A DNA stretch of 64,000 nucleotides, taken from contig OY856188.1 of NCBI GenBank assembly GCA_963693315.1, positions 164,075,379 through 164,139,378 of the forward strand, in the 5' to 3' direction. The DNA comes from Diogma glabrata (Eukaryota; Arthropoda; Insecta; Diptera; Cylindrotomidae). Positions 1 to 9,320 of this stretch are shown here, piece by piece (the first letter of the stretch is position 1; every line of letters begins with the position of its first letter). The notes beneath the pieces were generated by a model that worked only from the letters and a program-made list of their open reading frames with translations, was not told the DNA's origin and did not search any database. The position numbers were made by a program, and so were the translations under genes.

Positions 1-1
1 A

Positions 2-456
2 ATAGAACCACCCAGAGACATAAGGAAGACAGCAAAATGCTTTCTGCAAGATATCAGAGATAGCCAGGTTACTGGTAACATCGACGAATCTACATATAGA
101 ACTGGCTTAAAAACACTCCACACCAAAACGGTTGAAAATGCAATAAAGAACTATATTCCAAATCGTGTTCTAAATAAAAAGCCACCAAAAGTCGCTGCCG
201 AAGAGGTCCAATTGCCCCGTAGCACTAGATCCATCCTAGCTCAATTAGATCCAGCTGGTCACGCATCCTAAACAACTACATGAGTAGAATTGATTCTGAA
301 ATTATTGACAAGTGAATTCATGAGGGAACGCTACACGACATAGACCACCTATTTAATTGTCCTGAAAATGAAACAAACTTGACGAAGGAAGATTTGTGGT
401 ACTGCCCAAGGGCAGCAGCAGAGTTCCTGAACCTAGACATGGAGCCGGAGGATTAG
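2..456 (+). pseudogene. Jockey-like non-LTR retrotransposon ORF2, C-terminal end (broken)
   Basis: The frame from base 2 reads into a block with the motif LPRSTRSILAQL, typical of the C-terminal region of Jockey-clade reverse-transcriptase polyproteins. The frame breaks near 247 and stops at 269. The neighbouring frame continues the family pattern (NNYMSRID, then HDIDHLFNCPEN, then a final FLNLDMEPED) with one more in-frame stop, ending at TAG 454-456. Such C-terminal Cys/His segments are usual in this clade. The copy is cut on the left by the window edge, so endonuclease and catalytic RT are not visible. Family placement is by motif only; the frameshift and stop show it is inactive. Confidence 0.7.
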
Positions 457-500
457 CACCAAAACTGTCGCTACAACAACAACAACACTCACAACAACTT
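457..500 (+). repeat. CAA-rich 3' tail of the Jockey-like element
   Basis: Directly after the ORF2 stop lies a short tail of CAACAACAACAA-type repeats. Short simple-repeat tails are common at the 3' end of non-LTR elements. It runs straight into an unrelated RTE sequence at about 499, so this is the element end and an insertion or recombination junction. Confidence 0.5.
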
Positions 501-771
501 TGGTCCGCACTCATATGCCTTGGTATCCCAGTGAAACTTGTTTCTCTGTGCAAACTCACAACATCGGTATCAAATTGTAGAATTGTAATCGAAGGGTCAG
601 TTCCTGATTTTTTTCGATATAACATCAGGTGTTCGACAAGGTGATGCACTCGCGCCCGTACTATTTATTTTGGCGCTTGAGTACGCGATAATAAAAAGCC
701 GAATTAAGTCACAAAACTGCATACATAACAAATCAAGTCAAGTTCTTGGCTACGCAGATGATATTGTGCTT
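499..771 (+). pseudogene. RTE-type reverse transcriptase fragment (copy 0), truncated by gap
   Basis: This stretch is nearly the same as 4,969-5,231 and, in antisense, 63,050-63,330. It covers the middle of an RTE-clade RT, with the peptide LGIPVKLVSLCKLTTS, then GVRQGDAL, then the catalytic YADDIVL just before the gap. One extra T near 607-611 shifts the frame relative to the other copies. The 5' side begins abruptly at the Jockey tail and the 3' side is lost in the N run, so this is a dead fragment. Confidence 0.8.
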
Positions 772-971
772 NNNNNNNNNNNNNNNNNNNNNNNNNNNNN
801 NNNNNNNNNNNNNNNNNNNNNNNNNNNNNNNNNNNNNNNNNNNNNNNNNNNNNNNNNNNNNNNNNNNNNNNNNNNNNNNNNNNNNNNNNNNNNNNNNNNN
901 NNNNNNNNNNNNNNNNNNNNNNNNNNNNNNNNNNNNNNNNNNNNNNNNNNNNNNNNNNNNNNNNNNNNNNN
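772..971. other. Assembly gap, 200 N
   Basis: Exactly 200 undetermined bases, which looks like a fixed-size placeholder. An RTE fragment enters on the left and a gypsy pol fragment leaves on the right, so the true junction of the two elements is unknown. Confidence 0.99.
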
Positions 972-1242
972 CAAAAGTGACCCCGGATGCATTCGAGCTG
1001 ATCTTGTCTACGGACAATCACTTAAGGTCGCTGGAGAATTCGTTAAGCATTCTGCCTCTACGACATCTATAGATCCCTTTTCACTGGTAGATTGCCTTAG
1101 AACATCGATGCGTAACGTCGTTCCTAAAGATACCCGAAGTCCCCCTCAAGACAAAATTTTCATACCAACAAATTTGACAGAATGTCAAAGAAGAAAATTA
1201 GTATCATTTCGACCTCTTGTTTCTGTTTATATATTGTTGTAA
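972..1242 (+). pseudogene. Ty3/gypsy-type pol polyprotein C-terminal fragment
   Basis: The open frame after the gap contains RADLVYGQSLKVAGEF, then a serine/threonine-rich stretch, DCLRTSMRNV and DKIFIPTNL. This matches the pattern just downstream of the integrase core in Ty3/gypsy-type Pol proteins (xELVYGTxLRLPGEF), the post-core segment before the chromodomain-like tail. The ORF ends at TAA 1,240-1,242. The catalytic core would lie in or before the gap, and no LTR is recognised around it. The last 15 or so residues do not follow the family pattern, so the true end may be lost. Confidence 0.65.
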
Positions 1243-2061
1243 AAATACATGCAAAATTGAATAAAAACTGAATTCACGATAGTTATTTAAGTACTAAGGG
1301 CAGTAAGAGTGTTTTACCGATTGAGTATATATAATGAAATTCATTTTTAAGTTTTAAAGTTTCAAACTTGAAATAAACAAATAAATAATAGAAAAAAAAA
1401 TTCTTAAAATTTTATTTCAAAATAAGCTCTGCGTTTCATTGCTCTGCTGACTCTCCATTTGTCTTTTTCATCTTTTTTTCTAGCCAAAATAGAACGAGAA
1501 ACCATGATTAATTTTGTAAGGAGAGAGTAAGACGAATATCACAATATTTCATGGAAAAAATATTTTATAGGATTGGAATTGTGACATTTCACCATTATTT
1601 TTCATAAACATCTAATTTTAGTATATATTTTTAACAATGTCGTATCCAACATAGACTGTATAATAATTTAAAATATATTTTTTCAGTGTAAGAGTCGTCT
1701 TTTTCCATAAAAAAGTCTTGCTCTATAGACTTTTTTTTATAGTAGAACACTTTTTTATAGTATAACACTTTAAAAAAAAAAAAAAGTCATGGAAAGTACA
1801 AAAAAGACAGGGAATAAATAAAAAGTCTTCATCTTTTTTCTTTTCGCACTTATATGATTTTCATATCTTCTATTTCACAAAATAAAAAAGACGAGAAAAA
1901 AGACTAATGGTTAACTTTCATCGAATATTTTTTCAAAATAAATTGCTTCTAAATCCTTTAATTGCAATATTTTTAAAAGAATATTATTTAAAATTGAAGC
2001 TAATAAATTGACCTACATAATTATTTAAATAAAAATCGTTTTTACCGTGGGTCTCCCTTAC

Positions 2062-2111
2062 CGGTAAGTTATTACTTACCGCCTATATGATCGGTAAGTA
2101 ATTACTTACCG
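2062..2111. repeat. Twin 20-bp palindromes CGGTAAGT..ACTTACCG
   Basis: Two copies lie 10 bp apart. The first (2,062-2,081) is CGGTAAGTTATTACTTACCG, with 8-bp arms. The second (2,092-2,111) is CGGTAAGTAATTACTTACCG, a perfect 20-bp palindrome. A further TTACCG lies just upstream at 2,042. This could be a dimeric DNA-binding-protein site or the sub-terminal repeat of an unrecognised transposon; nothing in the sequence decides. Confidence 0.5.
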
Positions 2112-2554
2112 GCCTGTGATTTGTAAACGAAACTTACTATGTTTACTTACGAACCAGTGAACATGCAAAATCGCCGGATCGTGCAAAAATAGTATATCTT
2201 TTATTAGGATTCTAAGGAATAAGGATTTTTCCTTGCGCGCGTGACAAGTGAAGCGAAGCCGAACACGGGAAGTCATGCAAGCACGGAAAAATCCATTTCC
2301 GGACGTGTTATTGAGTTCAAGATATTCACTTCTACTAATATTCTACAATTCCAAAAAGTTCACTTGCATTTGCATTACACAATTTTATTTAGATTTTAAA
2401 GGATTTTTCTACAATTTTTATTTCACGAAAAATTTATATAATATTAAAGTTGTCTCTTGGACTGCTAGCTTTATAATAATAATAATTTGTTCTTACAAAT
2501 TCTCTCTTGGAAATTCATATGATTCAATAAAAACTGTTTTTTAACTACTAACTT

Positions 2555-2634
2555 GAGAAATCGTCATTATTTACTCGAATGCCCCAATAAGAAGTAATTT
2601 TTCTCAAGCTAGGTCAATAATAATAACAAACAAT
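2555..2634. repeat. Dispersed repeat, empty relative of the 38.3-kb insertion site
   Basis: About 80 bp (GAGAAATCGTCATTATTTAC onwards, to TAGGTCAATAAT) is repeated at 38,235-38,301 with few differences. Its own ends form a hairpin (CTTGAGAAA / TTTCTCAAG). The 38-kb copy is interrupted after TCAATAAT by the large direct-repeat element; this copy continues with AATAACAAAC and so shows the uninterrupted sequence. Confidence 0.6.
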
Positions 2635-2865
2635 TACCTAGGTTAATAATAACAAATTTTCTTTTATTTTTGATTGAAATGAACAAAAAAACACAAACAA
2701 ATAATAATTGCATTGCTTACTTTCGTTTTATTTGTATGAAACTAAACTTCCAGGCTACTTGATATTTTAAGATATTTAAAAAATGAAATGGAAAATGACT
2801 AATATAAATATCTAATGAAAGCAAATATGATAATTAGTGTTAGTAGTTAAAAAAATTCTATATAT

Positions 2866-2975
2866 ACCTCGGTTGAGAAGACTAATATAGACCTCGAACA
2901 TTATATCCCTCGGCGCTATGCGCCTCAGGATCTAAAAGTTCTCGGTCAATAATATCCTACTTCTCAACCTTGTTA
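2866..2975. repeat. Foldback repeat with GCGC core
   Basis: The left arm GGTTGAGAAG..CCTCG and the right arm CGAG..CTTCTCAACC are imperfect inverted repeats around a GC-rich centre, CTCGGCGCTATGCGCCTCAG. This is a small palindromic MITE-like unit; a similar central GCGC motif occurs in the unit at 27,213-27,372. Confidence 0.5.
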
Positions 2976-3607
2976 TATAATGTACTATTTTCTTTTTTTT
3001 TTACTTGATAATACATTATATAATACGAATATTATTTACGACTAATTAGGGGTCAATAAATCTGTTGATCTTTAATAAACACACATATATATAATCCGTT
3101 AAATTTACCATATTATTTTATGATACAAATTTTGCCTTTCTTGAATTTACATTGTGGACCATAATTTTGCTGGATTTCTTTATATGAAGTAAAGTAAAGT
3201 AAAGTTAAATGAAATAATTTAAATGGATGAAATCGAAACATATATATCCTTTACAATTTTACCAATATTGAGTTTGTTATTGACCATCTGACCGCCACAG
3301 TGTAATGAACGATACTTTTTATTAAACTTATCTGAAAACAACTCAAAACAGGATAAGAAGTAAATTTAGAACATTTTATTTTCAAATTAATCATAATACA
3401 TCATAGTAGTACCAAACATGATTAACATTTCCATAGCAACGATATAATTATTATCGGCATTGTTTTATTTACTGTCAGTTTAATTCATTTTAGTTTTAAA
3501 AAATGTACTTAAAATGTACTTAATAAATGTTACTATTAATACCAACGATTCCTAAATATACTAATTATGTTGTTGTTTTTTTTTTAGAAAAGTGTTATAA
3601 ATAAATA

Positions 3608-6411
3608 CAGGAATAACTCGCATAGTACGGCTTCGATTAGTCCGGTTTCACTATAGTACGGTTTTGAAATTTTCAAAAAAAAACATAAATGAAATGGAAA
3701 AAAATTCTAGGGAAAAATTATTCTTAAAAAAAATAAGTAACCAAAAATAAGTAAAAAAAAGAACATACATAATACATATATAAAATTATTTTTATAAGTA
3801 AAACTCAGACAACGATGACTGTGCGGAAATCTCTGCAGAGATTTAACGGTTGAACAGCTTTCAAATCATGATCTCTAAGAGACACTCTACAAGTATAACT
3901 GACGTTCGATCATACACAGGTGCTGATATGGACACCGATCTTATGCTCGTCATCTTTAAGTACAAGTGCAAATTATCATCTACATCAGAAAATAATAGCA
4001 CAAAACATAGAAGAGCATGACATCTCTTCTGAGATGCCATTAAACATACACAAAGAATGGCAAACGCTTCAATCAACCATTATAGCCCCAGCACAAACTA
4101 CAATCGGAAAACGACCACCGAAATCACACAACGAATGGTTTGACGACGAGTGCCGCCAATCCGTTGAACATAAACAAAAACTGCGAAAAAATTGTTAACA
4201 AGGAACACCCGAAGCTCCCAAGATGATTATCTATGCGCCAAGAAAGCCTCAGCAAAACTTTTACGTAAAAATAAACGCGAACACATGAAGAGCTGCATCG
4301 AAAACATCAACCATCATGCGGCCAACGGAAATTCAAAAGAGTGCTTTGCTAATACACGGAATCTGACAAAAGATTTCCACTCAAGATCTACAGCCATCAA
4401 AAATGAAAATAATGAACTTACAACAAGTGAACGTGATGTGCTGGAAGTGTGGCGATAACCACTTTTAAGACCTACTGAATAGGACGAATGAAGTTTATCC
4501 CTTTCGAACAATTGCTGCATCAACTGAGAAGATTTTTGTCCCCTACCCAGCAATAGAAAAAGTGGTAGCTGCCACTAAAAAATTGGAAAATGGCAAATCC
4601 CCAGGTTTCGATGGAATCCCCGCAGAACTCTGGAAAAATGGAGGAACAGCTCTGGTCTCACGTATATACGATCTGATTCTTGCAATCTGGGTCCAAGAAT
4701 AACTACCTGCTGAATGGAAAACAGCTTTCATTGTTCCGCTACATAAGAAAAGTGACCGTGTAAAGTGTGCAAATCATCGTGGCATCGCACTGTTGACTCA
4801 TCCCGTTTGCCGAGACTATCAGTGTGGTTTTCGTCCCAACCGCTCAACCACAGATCAATGTTTTACATTAAGGATGATTCTGGAAAAATGTTGGGAGTAC
4901 AACATCAGCATTCACCCGCTCTACGTTGATTTCAGGCAAGCATATGATAGTATCATCCGCGAAAACCTTTGGTCCGCACTCATATGCCTTGGTATCCCAG
5001 AGAAACTTGTTTCTCTGTGCAAACTCACCACATCGGGATCAAATTGTAGAATAGTAATCGAAGGGTCAGTTTCTGATCCTCTTTCGATATAACATCAGGT
5101 GTTCGACAAGGTGATGCACTCGCGTCCGTACTATTTAATTTGGCGCTGGAGTACGCGATAAGAAAAAGCCGAATTGAGACACAAAACTGCATATATAACA
5201 AATCTAGTCAAGTTCTTGGCTACGCAGATGATATTGTGCTTCTCGGACGTAGAACAAGCGATATTAAGGATAGTCTCTCTCAGCTTGAAAGAAATGCTAA
5301 ACGACTTGGATTATGCATCAACACCGGCAAAACTAAAGTGTTAACAACATCTAAGAACATACCTTCCGGAAATCTGGATACTGGCGACTATGAAGTGGAA
5401 CGCGTGGAAAACATCAAATACCTCGGGTCTGTAATAACATCGTCAAATGACATGCAGGCAGATATCAAAGCCGGTGTCTGCCGCATACAGAGTTTTCTAC
5501 ACATACTCAAAACTTCTGCGATCCAAACATCTTTCGCGGTCGTGTAAACTCACACTTTACAAAGCATTAATCTGACCTTTGCTTAGATTTGGAAGTGAAA
5601 GCAGGACACTGACTTCCTACGATTGTAGAATTTCATCAACATTCGAGAGGAAGGTCATACAAACAATTTATGGTCCATGCAAAGTTGCTGAAATCTATAC
5701 TGATTTCCGAATGAATCATGAAATCAGACAGCTTCTTGGAGGCTGCGATGTAATCGGATTCAATAAATCCAACCGGATTAGATGGTTTGGTCATGTAGAA
5801 AGGGCTCCATTGGATAGAATGATAAAAAAGCTTCCCAACAACAACCAGCTGATGTTCGTCAAAGAGGAAGACCTAGAAAATGCTCGCGTGATGACATCAT
5901 TTAAGACCTTCGTGATATAGGATGTTAAAACTGGGGTCAACTGGTCATGGAACGAGATGATTGGAAGCTGATTGCACAGACGGCAAAATCCTTCCATGGG
6001 ATGTAAACACCAGAGAGAGAGAGAGGGAGAGAACAATAAACAATACAATTCATTGCTACAAAGAATTGTTGAGGAGAAACCACCAAAAATTATCCAGACA
6101 TCGTTATTGCAATTTTTTGGCAAAAAAAATTAATTAAAACATTAGAATTTAAAGAGAATTGTGTGAATTTTGTTTATCTATTTGTTTTAACCATTTTAAA
6201 TTAACTTGTTTTTGTTTGTTTAGTTATTTTTAATAAATATATGTACATTTGAATATATTACTCTCGTTTTCTTTATTGAAAAACAGGAAAAAACAAATTG
6301 TATGGAACAAATTATCGTTTTTTGTATGTAGTTAGTTTCTCGATTAGTCCGGATTCAAATAGTACGGCTAAATGGTGGAACCGATTAACCGTACTATGCG
6401 AGGTATTCCTG
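3608..6411. mobile_element. Tigger/pogo-type TIR element, disrupted by an RTE insertion
   Basis: The left end CAGGAATAACTCGCATAGTA and the right end (read inverted) CAGGAATACCTCGCATAGTA form about 24-30-bp terminal inverted repeats. Both are flanked by TA (3,606-3,607 and 6,412-6,413), the expected target duplication. The CAGG-ATACCTCG start is the pattern of Tigger/pogo-family ends. No transposase is visible: only about 230 bp on the left and 385 bp on the right remain around a decayed RTE retrotransposon. This is either a non-autonomous element or one whose coding part was replaced. Confidence 0.7.
3840..6025 (+). pseudogene. RTE-clade non-LTR retrotransposon (copy A), decayed and nested
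   Basis: Reading along the plus strand: the end of an endonuclease (TDVRSYTGADMDTD, where the family SDH signature has become TDL), a linker (SKECFANTRNLTKDFHSRST), then RT (KLENGKSPGFDGIPAELW; QCGFRPNRSTTDQCFTLR; DFRQAYDS; RQGDAL; YADDIVLLGRR), then the C-terminal segment (RIRWFGHVER). Many stops and frameshifts split it, for example at 4,196, 4,456, 4,700, 5,090, 5,545 and 5,918. About 100 bp are missing near 4,795 compared with copy B, where a YKILANVVLARL-type segment should lie. It ends in a (GA)n tail at about 6,010-6,030. It sits inside the Tigger-like TIRs, so it inserted later than that element. Confidence 0.85.
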
Positions 6412-8051
6412 TAATTATTTTTTCAAAGAAATTAATATCAATTGTATTTTTTTATTTAGCACACGGAAAAAAAATCGGAGATCGGGAAAATTTTCCGTGC
6501 GCTGGTCTGAAAATGCCATCTTTACGTCTTTGTAAAAACAGATGAAAACAAGGTGCTTTCAGATAAGTAAAATAAAAATATATTTACTTTAAACGTTGGA
6601 GAACATCCATTATGAAGAAAAAAATTAAATTTACGAGTGTTTGAAAGAAAATATTTATTTCAGTATAAGAGTAATAACGAAATTTTATTATTTTCACTCC
6701 TATATTTAGGAGTGATAAATTTATTTTATGTTACTCGCTCTGAAAGAACGGAGTAAAGGAGTGAAATAAGGAGCGTTATAATTTCTGATATAAACTATAA
6801 TAGAACAAAAGAATAAGTTATTTCTTAGAATTAATGTGTCGGATGATTTTCTTGTATTTAAATTGTGGATTAAAAATTTACTTTCTTCGAAATTGATTAT
6901 GAATTTAAAAGAAGTTTTTGGCACGAAAAGGCGTTTGGTCTTCTCGGGCTCAAAAAGGAGTCAAAATTCCCAATTGGAGTCAAGCAGTATAACTTCAAAT
7001 GATACAATGATGATTATTGATTACGCCCCAAATTTTAAAATTGTAATATCAATTCAACAGCTCGTAAAAAAGTCAACGACCGAAATTGTTATAATTTGAG
7101 TTGTGTTTTATTTGCCAAATTACACCAATAAATACATGTATCCAAATCCAAAAACTCGAAACTAAGAAATTGTTGGTTTCGAAAATCTGGAATTGCGTTT
7201 TATTTAGCGTATTCACCACCAATATAAGTTGTCACAACTCACAGTGTGGAATTTTGTTTTTGTTTTTCAATTAAAAAATGTATTTATATATTTAACTTTT
7301 AGTTATAACGCAGTTCTGTCAAACTAATAAAGATGAACAAAAAAATTCAAGTAATTAACTTGCTGATTTTCTATTTACTTTCTGTACAAGTAATATCAAC
7401 CTCCAGAAACCGATATATGTCCAAATCCAATTCTTTGGTTCGTTTTAGTAATACTTTATTTTCCCAATCGGAATTCAAATTGAACTGTTAAAACGCAATT
7501 TTTAAATAAAATGAACCATGGAATTCGATTTGGATATCAAGTGTTTTCTGGAGGTAGTATAGTAAAGTGGTAAAATATAAAAATCAACAAAGTTATTTAT
7601 TTAATTTTTTATTATCGTTATAATTTGATAGTTCTGCGTGTTAATATACTTACATTACTTATACTTATACTTATTATGCTTACATTTTTATTAATAAATT
7701 CTAAAGTCAAATTGTCAAAACTTCAAAATTTTAAAATTCTGACAACTTTTAGAAATAAAAATGATTGGTAGCGAATTAGGTGTTGAGTACGCGAACTAAA
7801 ATAGAATCCTGATTTTTCAAAACCAACTATTTTGTCAGATTTGGATTTGGATTTGAATACATGAAATTGTTAGTGTAACTTGGCAAATAAAATACGCCTT
7901 TTATTGGAAATTGAAAACTGTTTTTGACAATTTAATACGGATTTCGGTTGGGCAAATAAAATAATACTTTGGAAAGATAAACCAATAATTTAATTCTCTT
8001 TTCATTCGTTGTTCAACTATGCATAAATATTTGTATTTTATCTATTTCCAG
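6412..8051. other. Non-coding stretch, probable intron upstream of the GABA-B exon
   Basis: No gene recognised apart from the intron end CTATTTCCAG at 8,042-8,051. The part from 7,090 to 7,960 has nested inverted repeats, listed separately. The small ORF at 6,836-7,099 has no motif and is not called. Confidence 0.5.
7090..7960. repeat. Nested inverted-repeat (MITE-like) unit
   Basis: TTTTATTTGCCAAATTACAC with ATACATGTATCCAAATCCAAA at 7,106-7,152 recurs inverted at 7,846-7,902 (GATTTGGATTTG..AATACATG..GTGTAACTTGGCAAATAAAA). Inside, ACCTCCAGAAAC..CCAAATCCAATTC at 7,399-7,434 faces its inverse at 7,518-7,556. Divergence is high, so this is an old, probably nested foldback element. Ends and target duplication are not clear. 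Confidence 0.45.
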
Positions 8052-8533
8052 TGCAACGCTGCTGTAGGTGTGAAATCGTTTTTTGATATGATGCATTCTG
8101 GACCACATAAATTAATGCTTTTTGGTGCTGCATGCACGCATGTTACTGACCCCATAGCGAAAGCTAGTAAACACTGGCATTTAACTCAACTATCATATGC
8201 AGACACACATCCAATGTTTACGAAAGATGCATTTCCAAATTTTTTTCGTGTAGTTCCATCAGAAAATGCATTTAATGCACCACGTTTATCATTGTTAAGA
8301 TATTTTAATTGGACACGTGTGGGAACAATATATCAGAATGAACCACGGTATTCTTTGCCACATAATCATCTAGTGGCAGAACTTGATACTATGGATATGG
8401 ATGTGGTTGATACACAGAGCTTTGTAACAGATGTTAGAGAATCACTAAAAAAATTAAAAGAAAAAGACGTTCGGGTGATTTTAGGAAATTTTAACGAGTA
8501 TTGGGCGAGGAAAATATTTTGTGAAGCATTTAG
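8052..8533 (+). CDS. GABA-B-R2: GABA-B receptor subunit 2-like, one internal exon (ectodomain)
   Basis: This is a 482-bp exon, open throughout, bounded by a polypyrimidine acceptor (TCTATTTCCAG|TGC) and a strong donor (AG|GTAAGC). The first codon is complete; the last is split after two bases. It encodes about 160 residues of the extracellular Venus-flytrap domain of a class C GPCR, the metabotropic GABA-B receptor of the plasma membrane. Recognisable blocks include FGAACTHVTDPIAKASKHW, SYADTHPMF, FPNFFRVVPSENAFN, LLRYFNWTRVGTIYQ and VRVILGNFNEYWARKIF. By eye these are closer to insect GABA-B-R2 than to R1 (R2-type FFRxVPSxNA and LxxYxWxRVGT). The upstream ATG at 8,019 lies in the intron and is not a start. 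No other exon of this gene is visible in the window, so both flanking introns are long or the neighbours lie outside. Confidence 0.92.
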
Positions 8534-9320
8534 GTAAGCTACATACTTTGCTATAAACTATATACTATTTACTTTGTGTTTTATTTCTACTTTTTAGATT
8601 TTAGAGTTTATAAATATCACTTATTTTTAATAGTAAACTAACTTCTACCTTTTAAAGCCGGTTACCGGAAAAAATACCGGTTCAGTTTGAGTTTAAAGTA
8701 AACTATCTTTTTAGCCCTAAATAAACCAAAAAAACTCACTAGTTTCTTCTAATTCTACTTTTATATTAGACCTATCTATTATAACCTTCGGGTATATATA
8801 AATAAAGAGAGAACATAACTTTAAAATTGTATGAAGAGAGACTTAATAAATGGTGATCGCTGATATGTCATATTCAATTTCTTTTCCATTTAACCCTTAT
8901 AACCCAACATACTCCAGCCCGTTAACGGCGCGTTACAATCTGTTGGCAGCTTACAAAGCTTTGTGAAAGGCCGTTTTAAGATGTTGGCGTTCGAAGTGTA
9001 ACAACACGAACATTCCCTTGTCGTCTGGATGTATTAATATGACTCTAGCCAGAACCCATTTACCAAGCGGTTGTCTTCTTTAATAACAACTATTCCATTT
9101 ACTGCATTGCTGCAATGTGTTTATATATTTGTTTGAAAACCTGTTCCATTTTTTTTTCTTTTCGTTTTTAATGCAACTCACCAAATATTTCAATGTTAAT
9201 TGAGAGAAAGGTTTTCGCCTCACTTTAAATAATTTTTTTTTTACAATAAATTTTTCAATTCACTTTATAATAAATATTTTCACTTTACCTTTAATAATAT
9301 TATTCGAAAATAGTTTATTT
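8534..9320. other. Intron sequence downstream of the GABA-B exon
   Basis: No coding content. It begins with donor GTAAGC. A 28-bp sequence (TTTTCCATTTAACCCTTATA...) at 8,882-8,909 recurs exactly at 11,406-11,433. The stretch 9,206-9,320 (CACTTTAAATAATTTT, ATTCGAAAAT) has a diverged direct counterpart at 10,866-10,975 on the far side of the palindromic array. Confidence 0.5.

Larger units (their letters stand above)
1243..3605. other. AT-rich non-coding stretch
   Basis: No coding sequence recognised. Long A and T runs (1,380-1,800) and TTTTTTC/GAAAAAAG clusters fill the first part. Three structured items are listed separately: twin 20-bp palindromes at 2,062-2,111, a dispersed repeat at 2,555-2,634 and a foldback at 2,866-2,975. 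A small tandem AAGTA run lies at 3,187-3,205. The ORF at 2,248-2,544 has AT-driven composition and no recognisable motif. Confidence 0.6.

Noticed and set aside
396..644. 82-codon plus-strand ORF and 98-codon antisense ORF
   Set aside because: They cross the junction of two retrotransposon fragments and are not genes.
8019..8051. ATG at 8,019 as start of the receptor reading frame
   Set aside because: It lies in a pyrimidine-rich intron end; a good acceptor at 8,050-8,051 and loss of similarity upstream show that the exon begins at 8,052.
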